From Gemmatimonadota bacterium (GTDB taxonomy: Bacteria; Gemmatimonadota; Gemmatimonadetes; Longimicrobiales; Gaopeijiaceae), in the NCBI GenBank assembly GCA_007129525.1, contig SKVI01000246.1, forward strand, positions 1 to 6,259: a DNA stretch of 6,259 nucleotides, read 5' to 3'. A program made the translations under genes and the position numbers. Below, one piece after another: positions 1 through 6,259 of the stretch. The first letter of the stretch is position 1; every line of letters starts with the position of its first letter. Below the pieces are notes generated by a model that made no database searches, had not been told where the DNA came from, and saw nothing but the letters and a program-made list of their open reading frames with translations.

Positions 1-758
1 AGGTACTGCTCGTCACCGCTGAGGCTCCGATCGGGGACATGGGCGTCGAGGATCCGCCCCACCCGCCCCTGTCCGGCATTGTAGGCCGCCAGGGCCAGGA
101 ACCAGGAGTCGAACTCGCCGTGCAGGTAGGTGAGGTAGTCCAGAGCTGCCCGGGTCGACGCCACCGGATCACGTCGATCGTCCACGATGCCGTCCACCAG
201 CAGGTCCAGATCGCGAGCGGTGGGGGCCATGAGCTGCCAGAGCCCCGTGGCGCCCACCCGACTCCGAATGGAGTGGTGGTAGCCGCTCTCCACGATGGGG
301 AGGTACCTCAGGCTGGCCGGGAGCCCCCGGCCCTCAAGCTCGGCATCCACGAGGGCGTGGTACTGGCCCATTCGCTCCAGGTACCGCTCGAAGTGATCCC
401 GGGAGCGGGTGGTCCAGAAGGCCTCCCAGAAGCGAGCCCGGTCCTGGAGGTGCTCGTCCCGGGCCACTCTGGAATCCAGTATGGGGTCCAGGTCCACGGG
501 CTCCACCTCCACCGTGGGAAGAGCGCCGCGGTCGGAAATGAGACTACGGGCCGCCCGATCTCCGGCGGTGGCGGCGGCATCGCCGACGCCCACCACGGGA
601 GAAGCCCCACGGGCGCCGGGGGATCCGGGCCTCTCCACTCCCACCCGCTGGCAGCCGGCCACCAGTACGAGAAGAACCATCAACGCCAGCACCCGCAGCG
701 GCATGGATCCGACGCCCTCTGCCTCGAGTCCGGATCCTCCGGAGCACTGGTTCGTCAT
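1..758 (-). CDS. MltD-like lytic murein transglycosylase lipoprotein (C-terminus cut by window edge)
   Basis: Membrane-bound lytic transglycosylase of the SLT/GH23 type, which cleaves the MurNAc-GlcNAc bond of peptidoglycan to leave 1,6-anhydroMurNAc, acting from the envelope. I translated 252 complete codons, and the frame stays open to base 1. Visible features: a hydrophobic segment at about residues 20-35 ending in the lipobox LVAGC (Cys36), so a lipoprotein is expected; a low-complexity linker to about 80; a helical region at about 100-145; then the SLT domain with LPIVESGY (catalytic Glu157), GATGLWQLM (169-177) and ALAAYNAGQGRV (222-233). The first motif is typical of family 1D (MltD). 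LysM repeats, common after this domain, would lie outside the window. The ATG at 758 has a strong GGAGG. The in-frame ATG at 704 would give a more usual signal peptide with Cys18 but has poorer SD support. The gene starts 17 bp after the aminotransferase stop, so it is probably the third gene of the guaB transcript. Confidence 0.9.
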   Translation of the reverse strand, partial: MTNQCSGGSGLEAEGVGSMPLRVLALMVLLVLVAGCQRVGVERPGSPGARGASPVVGVGDAAATAGDRAARSLISDRGALPTVEVEPVDLDPILDSRVARDEHLQDRARFWEAFWTTRSRDHFERYLERMGQYHALVDAELEGRGLPASLRYLPIVESGYHHSIRSRVGATGLWQLMAPTARDLDLLVDGIVDDRRDPVASTRAALDYLTYLHGEFDSWFLALAAYNAGQGRVGRILDAHVPDRSLSGDEQY

Positions 759-762
759 CGTT

Positions 763-767
763 CCTCC
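763..767 (-). promoter_or_regulatory. Ribosome binding site (GGAGG) of the transglycosylase gene
   Basis: On the minus strand GGAGG lies 4 nt before the ATG at 758, inside the 17-bp gap after the aminotransferase stop. It is the strongest Shine-Dalgarno sequence in this operon and is the reason for preferring the 758 start over the ATG at 704. The spacing is short but workable. Confidence 0.6.
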
Positions 768-775
768 GTTCAGTT

Positions 776-1891
776 TCAATCCTCGGGCAGGACCTCGTCC
801 ACTGCTTCGAGAAGCCGGTCCACCACCTGGTGTCGGGCACCATGCCCCATGAGGCCGATCCGCCAGATCCGCCCCCGAGCCGGACCGAGCCCGCCTCCCA
901 CCTCGATGCCCTTCTCTTCCAGAAGCCTCCGGCGTGCCACACCCTCATCTCCGCCACCGGGGAGGCTCACCGCGGTAAGCTGCGGAAGCCGGGCGTCCGG
1001 AGGATTGGCGAAAGGCTTGAAGCCCCTCTCCTCCAGCTCATGCTGGAGCCGTCGTCCCACCTCACGGTGCCGTCGGAAGCGGGCCTCGAGCCCCTCCTCC
1101 CGAATTTCGGCCAGCGCCTCGTACAGCGCATAGATCAGATTGATGGGCGCCGTGTGGTGGTATCGACGCTCCGATCCCAGGTACCCGGCAATGAGATTCA
1201 CGTCCAGGTACCAGCTCGACACGGGACGCTGCCGCGATCGAATCCGGTCCATGGCCCTACTGGAGAATGTAATGGGTGCCAGGCCCGGAGGAACACCCAG
1301 GCACTTCTGAGTGCCTGCGTAACAGACGTCCACACCCACCCGGTCGACCTCCACCGGCATTCCCGCCAAAGAGGTGACGGCGTCCACCACGAACAGGGTC
1401 CCGCTCTCCTGCAGGGCCCGGCCCACCTCCTCTAGGGGCTGTCGCACCCCGGTAGAGGTCTCGGCGTGCACCAGCGCCAGAAGGCGTGCGTCGGGGTGTT
1501 TCCGGTGCGCTTCGATGAGCCGCTGGGGCTCCAGGGGTCGCCCCCAATCTCCTTCCACCGTCACCACCGTAGCGCCCTGACGCCGAGCCATCTCGGCCAG
1601 CCGGGTGCCGAAGACCCCCTTCACCCCCACGATGGCGGTGTCGCCGGGCTCCAGGAGGTTCACCAGCGCCGCCTCCATTCCGGCCGATCCGGTTCCCGAC
1701 ACCGGAAAGGTGGTGGGATTCTCGGTGCCGAAGAGTCGGCGGAGCTCCTCGTTCACCTCGTCCAGGAGCCCCAGAAACTGGGGATCGAGGTGTCCCAGGG
1801 TCTCGGTGGCCATGGCCTGCAGGATCCGGGGAGACACCGGGGAAGGACCGGGTCCCAGGAGGAGTCGTCCGGAGAGGTCGGAAAGCGCCAT
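776..1891 (-). CDS. Class-V aminotransferase, alanine (or serine)-glyoxylate aminotransferase family
   Basis: PLP-dependent fold-type I enzyme, 371 aa, close to the 370-400 aa usual for the AGT/PucG/SgaA group. The expected reaction is amino transfer from alanine or serine to glyoxylate, giving glycine, in the cytoplasm. Visible signatures: N-terminal LLLGPGPSPV (10-19); SGTGSAGMEA (65-74), the PLP-phosphate loop; AETSTGV (143-149); VVDAVTSLAG (168-177) with Asp170, which contacts the PLP pyridine nitrogen; YAGTQKCLG (191-199) with Lys196 as Schiff-base lysine; YHHTAP (244-249); and WRIGLMGHG (343-351), whose Arg344 matches the substrate carboxylate-binding Arg of AGT enzymes. The start at 1891 fits because the GPGPS motif begins near residue 13 as in homologues, and the guaB stop lies in frame just upstream. 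A weak AAGG precedes the ATG. It lies 18 bp after guaB and 17 bp before the transglycosylase gene. Amino-donor preference cannot be read here; a phosphoserine or purine-catabolic (PucG) role is an alternative. Confidence 0.9.
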   Translation of the reverse strand: MALSDLSGRLLLGPGPSPVSPRILQAMATETLGHLDPQFLGLLDEVNEELRRLFGTENPTTFPVSGTGSAGMEAALVNLLEPGDTAIVGVKGVFGTRLAEMARRQGATVVTVEGDWGRPLEPQRLIEAHRKHPDARLLALVHAETSTGVRQPLEEVGRALQESGTLFVVDAVTSLAGMPVEVDRVGVDVCYAGTQKCLGVPPGLAPITFSSRAMDRIRSRQRPVSSWYLDVNLIAGYLGSERRYHHTAPINLIYALYEALAEIREEGLEARFRRHREVGRRLQHELEERGFKPFANPPDARLPQLTAVSLPGGGDEGVARRRLLEEKGIEVGGGLGPARGRIWRIGLMGHGARHQVVDRLLEAVDEVLPED

Positions 1892-1909
1892 CAGCCTTAT
1901 CCCATGCCC

Positions 1910-3388
1910 TTAGAGCCGGTAGTTCGGCGCTTCTCGGGTAATCGTCACGTCGTGGGGATGGGACTCCCGGAGCCCCACCGAGGTGACCCGGCAGAACCGG
2001 GCCCCGGTCCGCAGCTCCTCCAGGGTTCCGGCTCCGCAGTAGCCCATCCCGCTCTGGAGCCCGCCCACCAGCTGGAAAACGGTGTCCGAAACCGGGCCCT
2101 TGTAAGGGACCCGGGCCTCGATCCCCTCCGGCACCAGCTTCCGGGTGTCGAGTTCTCCCTCCTGGAAGTAGCGGTCGGCCGACCCCTCCTCCATGGCCGA
2201 CAACGACCCCATCCCCCGTACCAGCTTGTAGCGACGGCCCTCCAGGAGGAAGCTCTCGCCGGGCGCTTCTTCCGTGCCGGCGAACATGGAACCCATCATG
2301 ACGCAGTCGGCTCCGGCGGCCAGCGCCTTGACCAGATCACCGGAAAAGCGAATGCCCCCGTCGGCGATGATGGGCACCCGCCCCGCCACCCCCTTCACCG
2401 CCTCCATGACGGCGGTAAGCTGCGGTACTCCCACCCCCGTGACCACCCGTGTGGTGCAGATGGAGCCCGGCCCCACCCCCACCTTTACCGCGTCGACCCC
2501 GCGATCCACCAGGGCGGCCGCACCGTCTGCGGTCCCCACGTTTCCGGCAATGAGCTGGGTGTCAGGGAAGGTCTCTCGGGTCCGGGACACGGCCTGCAGG
2601 ACACCCTCGGAGTGGCCGTGGGCGGTGTCGATGACCAGGACGTCGACCCCGGCCTCCACCAGAAGCCGGGCCCGGTCGATGTCCGCCGAGGACGCCCCTA
2701 TGGCCGCACCCACCAGGAGCCGACCTCGTTCGTCCTTCGAGGCGCTGGGAAACTGCCGGCGCTTGACGATGTCCTTGACGGTGATCAACCCGGCCAGCGT
2801 GCCGTCCTCGTTCACCACCGGGAGCTTCTCGATGCGGTGTCGATGCAGAATCCGCTCCGCCTGGGTGAGAGTCGTACCGACGGGTGCCGTGACCAGATCC
2901 TCGCGGGTCATGACCTCGGTCACCGGCCGATCCAGCTCCTCCTCGAACTGCAGGTCGCGGTTGGTGAGGATCCCCACCAGCCGACCTCCGTTCTCCACGA
3001 TGGGGACCCCGGAAATGGAGAACCGGGCCATGAGCTCATGGGCGTCCCGGAGGGTGGCACCCGGCTGGAGGGTGATGGGATTCTGGATCATCCCGCTCTC
3101 GGAGCGCTTCACCCGGTCCACCTGGGCGGCCTGTCGCTCGGCGGGCATGTTCTTGTGGATGATCCCCAGTCCCCCCTCCCGGGCCAGGGCGATGGCCATG
3201 CGGGATTCGGTCACCGTGTCCATGGCGGCGCTGAGGAGCGGGATCTCCAGCCGGATGCCGTCGGTGAGTCGGGTGGCGACGGACGTGTCTCGGGGATGGA
3301 CGGTGGAGTGTCCGGGAATGAGGAGGACGTCATCGAAGGTCAGGGCCTCACCGACGAAGTTCTCCTCGGGATGACGGGGTTGGGCCAT
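1910..3388 (-). CDS. guaB: IMP dehydrogenase
   Basis: Inosine-5'-monophosphate dehydrogenase oxidises IMP to XMP with NAD+, the committed step of guanine nucleotide synthesis, as a cytoplasmic tetramer. With the ATG at 3388 it is 492 aa, normal for bacterial GuaB (about 485-500). Seen in order: EALTFDDVLLIPG (14-26), the classic N-terminus; two CBS domains at about 96-153 and 155-213; DTAHGHS (254-260); the catalytic loop GPGSICTTR (306-314) with the IMP-binding Cys311; IADGGIRFSGD (341-351), the phosphate and substrate loop; RGMGSLSAM (391-399); the mobile flap EGIEARVPYKG (421-431); and the C-terminal TITREAPNY. All key parts are intact. A GTG 51 bp upstream (3439) keeps the frame open, but it has no SD, sits inside a strong hairpin and would add 17 residues unlike the family, so the ATG at 3388 is preferred. 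Its SD is only a modest AGG 8 nt upstream. First gene of the guaB-aminotransferase-transglycosylase cluster. Confidence 0.97.
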   Translation of the reverse strand: MAQPRHPEENFVGEALTFDDVLLIPGHSTVHPRDTSVATRLTDGIRLEIPLLSAAMDTVTESRMAIALAREGGLGIIHKNMPAERQAAQVDRVKRSESGMIQNPITLQPGATLRDAHELMARFSISGVPIVENGGRLVGILTNRDLQFEEELDRPVTEVMTREDLVTAPVGTTLTQAERILHRHRIEKLPVVNEDGTLAGLITVKDIVKRRQFPSASKDERGRLLVGAAIGASSADIDRARLLVEAGVDVLVIDTAHGHSEGVLQAVSRTRETFPDTQLIAGNVGTADGAAALVDRGVDAVKVGVGPGSICTTRVVTGVGVPQLTAVMEAVKGVAGRVPIIADGGIRFSGDLVKALAAGADCVMMGSMFAGTEEAPGESFLLEGRRYKLVRGMGSLSAMEEGSADRYFQEGELDTRKLVPEGIEARVPYKGPVSDTVFQLVGGLQSGMGYCGAGTLEELRTGARFCRVTSVGLRESHPHDVTITREAPNYRL

Positions 3389-3436
3389 GGGGTCTACCTG
3401 GAGGTCTGGATGCGGTGGCAGGGTCGCAAAACGACG

Positions 3437-3487
3437 CACGCCCGACGGAGGCGGCTTCCCTGGGCAGGGGCTCCTCCATCGGGCGTG
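3437..3487 (-). promoter_or_regulatory. Long hairpin in the guaB 5' leader (possible attenuator or terminator)
   Basis: Arms 3437-3451 and 3473-3487 are complementary over 15 positions; written as minus-strand RNA this is 14 Watson-Crick pairs plus one U-G wobble. The loop is 21 nt, with an inner CCCT/AGGG mini-stem (3458-3461 with 3466-3469). The structure lies 70 to 120 nt after the small gene's stop codon and 49 to 99 nt before the guaB ATG. On the minus strand the stem is followed by CGTCG and then TTTT, so it is not a canonical U-tract terminator, but a terminator for the upstream gene or a guaB leader element are both possible. It does not resemble a purine riboswitch. The structure is directly seen; the function is inferred. 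Confidence 0.55.
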
Positions 3488-3530
3488 GGTCTCCGGCTTG
3501 TCCGGATCGGGCTGGCTCGTTCCATGGCAC

Positions 3531-3560
3531 AGCTTAGGTGCGCCGTGCCGGGGGTGTCAA
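3531..3560 (-). promoter_or_regulatory. Candidate sigma70 promoter for guaB
   Basis: On the minus strand a perfect TTGACA (3560-3555) is followed, after 18 bp, by TAAGCT (3536-3531), a weak 3/6 match to TATAAT. Transcription would begin near 3524, giving a guaB leader of about 135 nt that contains the hairpin at 3437-3487. The -35 box overlaps the TGA stop codon of the upstream small gene. The exact -35 consensus in such GC-rich DNA, placed in the only sizeable gap of the minus-strand cluster, is the main support; the poor -10 is the main weakness. Confidence 0.45.
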
Positions 3561-4018
3561 CCCTCGTCCCGGCTGCGGGGCGGAGGCGGGTCCTCCCGGG
3601 GGGAGTCGGGAGGCGAATCGGGCCGAACGGAGTCTCCGCGACGGGGCACCGGCGGCGGGCCGGAGCGCCGCTGATCCCCTTCCTCCAGCTGCAGTTCATC
3701 AACGATCTGGCGGCCCACCTCCTGTACGGAGCTCAGCGCCCGGTCCGCCGCCGCCAGGAGTTGGAAGGCCTCTCGCAGACTCGAGGGATTCAAGGTGCGC
3801 TTGCGCAAGCCGTCCTCGAGCTTTTCGGCCCACCGCTGCAGTCCGGTGGCATCGGCAGGCTCCTGGCTGTTGTACCGTGACTCCAGGAACTCGATGTAGT
3901 CCAGCACCTGGTAAAGCTGTGCCTCGGGCAGCGTATCCAGCTTCCGCAGGATTCGTCGTCTCAACGTCTCGTGCAAGGGGTTCAACCTCCGTCTGGGTGC
4001 AGCGTCCGCCACGGCCAC
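3557..4018 (-). CDS. Small protein of unknown function upstream of guaB
   Basis: I do not recognise a named family. The product is up to 153 aa. After a short basic N-terminus it is predicted helical: a segment at about 16-48 (with LPEAQLYQVLDYIEFLESRY) loosely recalls short DUF2281-like proteins, whose LPEE...VLDFIEFL pattern is similar. A second helical stretch at about 59-110 is rich in charged residues and Leu and could be a coiled coil. From about 113 the tail is Pro/Arg/Asp/Ser rich and probably disordered. There is no signal peptide or membrane segment. The helical pattern and consistent codon use argue that it is real rather than a shadow. The start is uncertain: GTG at 4018 or 4012 have little SD support, whereas a TTG at 3976 has GGAGG 9 nt upstream and would give 139 aa. 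It is divergent from the acyltransferase and lies 168 bp before guaB on the same strand. Confidence 0.7.
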   Translation of the reverse strand: MAVADAAPRRRLNPLHETLRRRILRKLDTLPEAQLYQVLDYIEFLESRYNSQEPADATGLQRWAEKLEDGLRKRTLNPSSLREAFQLLAAADRALSSVQEVGRQIVDELQLEEGDQRRSGPPPVPRRGDSVRPDSPPDSPREDPPPPRSRDEG

Positions 4019-4048
4019 AAAACGATTGGACCTTCCACTGGGACGGCA

Positions 4049-4077
4049 CGTCTCACATCTTCAGGTTAAGGTATCAT
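4049..4077 (+). promoter_or_regulatory. Possible promoter for the acyltransferase gene
   Basis: In the divergent gap, TATCAT (4072-4077) matches TATAAT at 5 of 6 positions. The bases 16-17 bp upstream (around 4049-4055) are a poor -35 (at best 3/6). If used, transcription would start near 4084, downstream of the ATG at 4076, which would force translation from the ATG at 4145. I see no equally good promoter for the minus-strand small gene in this gap. Confidence 0.3.
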
Positions 4078-4144
4078 GAATCCCGCACGTCGGGGGAGTC
4101 CGAAGGGATCCCTCTCCGACACGATTCACCAACCCCGCACCTGT

Positions 4145-4963
4145 ATGCCGTACTACCCTCTCCGTAACGTTCCCCTCCCCGAGACAACCCGGGGCGCCTA
4201 TGACGAATGGCTCGAGGCCGTGGACCGCGAGCTGGAGAGGGAGGATTGTGATCGCAACGAGCTGTGTCGAAAGATCCTCACCGACATCTTCTATCCGGAC
4301 CTGACCGGCCGGGATCCCGCCTCGCTATCGCCCTCCACCCGGATCGCCCTTCTCCAGATGGATCCGAGGAATGTGACGCTGGAGCCCGAGTACTACCACG
4401 AGATCGACACCGAACGGTACGCTCGGGTCAAACCCCTCATCTGGCTCTGGGAGATGTTCGACAAGAGCCCGCTGGGCGAGAATGTCCACCTGGGTGTCCG
4501 CTTTCGCAGGATCCTGGCACGACGGATCTTCAAGCGGTGCGGCCGTAACTTCAAGGCCTTCCACTTCGTGAAGCTCTCCTTCGGGTACAACCTGGAGGTG
4601 GGTGACGACGTGGTGGTGCACCGCCACGTGCTCCTGGATGACCGGGGCGGGATCCGCATCGGGAACAAGGCGTCCATCTCGGACTTCGCCAACGTGTATT
4701 CCCACACCCACGACATCGTGGACCCGAAGATCGTGGAGACCCCGGCCACCGTGCTGGGCGACGGGGTGAGGATCACGTACCACGCCACGATCCTGGCCGG
4801 CGTTCACGTGACCAACGACTCCATGGTGGGAGCCGGCGCCCTGGCCACCCGCGACACCCGCCCCTCGACAGTGCACGTGGGGATCCCCGCGAAGCCGGTG
4901 AAGGAGAAGCCGGCGGACCGGCAGCGGAAGCCGGGTCCGCCCGACCCGCTGGCCGACGAGTAA
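4145..4963 (+). CDS. Hexapeptide-repeat (left-handed beta-helix) acyltransferase
   Basis: Probable cytoplasmic O- or N-acyltransferase of the LbH superfamily (maltose/galactoside acetyltransferase-like), using an acyl-CoA; the acceptor is unknown. From the ATG at 4145 it is 272 aa. Residues about 1-145 form a mostly helical, charged N-terminal part with QMDPRNVTLEPEYY (71-84) and LIWLWEMFDKSPLG (98-111). The LbH domain follows at about 148-252: NLEVGDDVVVHRHVLLDD, GGIRIGNKASISDFANVYS, TVLGDGVRITYHATILAG, SMVGAGALATRD, then the usual closing VHVGIPAKPV. YSHTHD (185-190) supplies the candidate catalytic His (187 or 189). The C-terminal 20 residues are a polar, Pro-rich tail. The frame is open further upstream to an ATG at 4076 (295 aa), which has an AAGG only 4 nt before it and overlaps a good -10-like box; the extra 23 residues look unconserved, so 4145 is preferred with modest certainty although it has no SD. 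It converges on acs with a 22-bp gap. Confidence 0.85.
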   Translation: MPYYPLRNVPLPETTRGAYDEWLEAVDRELEREDCDRNELCRKILTDIFYPDLTGRDPASLSPSTRIALLQMDPRNVTLEPEYYHEIDTERYARVKPLIWLWEMFDKSPLGENVHLGVRFRRILARRIFKRCGRNFKAFHFVKLSFGYNLEVGDDVVVHRHVLLDDRGGIRIGNKASISDFANVYSHTHDIVDPKIVETPATVLGDGVRITYHATILAGVHVTNDSMVGAGALATRDTRPSTVHVGIPAKPVKEKPADRQRKPGPPDPLADE

Positions 4964-4964
4964 C

Positions 4965-4985
4965 GCCTGGGCCCGAGCCGGGGGA

Positions 4986-4991
<6 letters not shown>
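4965..4991. terminator. Imperfect hairpin at the convergent boundary, possible bidirectional terminator
   Basis: GCCTG (4965-4969) pairs with CAGGC (4987-4991), and inside it CCCG (4972-4975) pairs with CGGG (4979-4982) around an AGC loop, with small internal bulges. It fills the 22-bp gap between the acyltransferase stop and the acs stop and slightly overlaps the end of acs. No T tract follows on either strand, so intrinsic termination is uncertain; position between convergent genes is the main argument. Confidence 0.25.

Positions 4992-6259
<1,268 letters not shown>

Noticed and set aside
39..1133. Plus-strand open frame opposite the transglycosylase and aminotransferase genes.
   Set aside because: The opposite strand encodes clear enzyme motifs there, and this frame shows no recognisable domain.
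972..2425. An exact 14-bp repeat, GCGGTAAGCTGCGG, at 972-985 and 2412-2425.
   Set aside because: Both copies encode the same short peptide PQLTAV within two unrelated enzymes in the same orientation. This is best explained as coincidence of peptide and codon choice; no flanking similarity is seen.
3389..3439. N-terminal extension of GuaB from a GTG at 3439.
   Set aside because: No Shine-Dalgarno sequence, the GTG lies in the hairpin arm, and the extra 17 residues are not typical of IMP dehydrogenases.
3348..3479. Short leader ORF (ATG at 3479, 43 codons) overlapping the guaB start, a possible upstream regulatory ORF.
   Set aside because: No ribosome binding site before the ATG, Pro/Arg/Ser-rich composition of a shadow frame, and its start lies within the hairpin. 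There is no support beyond being open.
3389..3524. Purine (guanine) riboswitch in the guaB leader.
   Set aside because: The leader forms one long stem rather than a three-way junction, and I do not see the conserved loop sequences of the purine aptamer.
1466..3880. An 804-codon open frame on the plus strand, antisense to guaB, the aminotransferase and part of the small gene.
   Set aside because: It is a by-product of high GC codon bias opposite well-identified genes. The translation is rich in His, Gly, Pro and Arg with no domain pattern, and it runs through three genes and the leader hairpin.

Overview
This is a GC-rich bacterial window (roughly two thirds GC by eye) carrying six chromosomal-type genes and no sign of phage, insertion sequence, CRISPR, tRNA or rRNA. 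The gene set (IMP dehydrogenase, class-V aminotransferase, MltD-type lytic transglycosylase lipoprotein, acetyl-CoA synthetase, left-handed beta-helix acyltransferase) points to a diderm bacterium, because the transglycosylase has a lipobox. The high GC and overall style recall Gemmatimonadota or a similar phylum, but this is a weak inference and no phylogenetic marker is present.

Layout. From about 4018 down to 1, four genes run on the minus strand: a small protein of unknown function (4018-3557), guaB (3388-1910), a PLP-dependent alanine/serine-glyoxylate-type aminotransferase (1891-776) and an MltD-like lytic transglycosylase (758 to beyond base 1). The last three are separated by only 18 and 17 bp and look like one operon. 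A gap of 168 bp lies between the small gene and guaB. It holds a candidate sigma70 promoter whose TTGACA overlaps the stop codon of the small gene, and a long, nearly perfect hairpin (15-bp stem, one G-U wobble) in the predicted guaB 5' leader. On the plus strand a hexapeptide-repeat acyltransferase (4145-4963) is divergent from the small gene and converges on acs, which enters from the right edge on the minus strand (6259-4986) and lacks about its first third in this window. A small hairpin sits at the convergent boundary.

How the genes work together. GuaB commits IMP to guanine nucleotides. The aminotransferase next to it probably makes glycine from glyoxylate, and glycine is a purine precursor, so co-expression is plausible but unproven. 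The transglycosylase remodels peptidoglycan, and its place in the same transcript may only be growth-rate coupling. Acs activates acetate and belongs to another transcript. The acyltransferase substrate cannot be read from the sequence.

I did not find a convincing new biological system. The most interesting items are the guaB leader hairpin, the small unknown gene in front of it, and the acyltransferase with a long helical N-terminal region.
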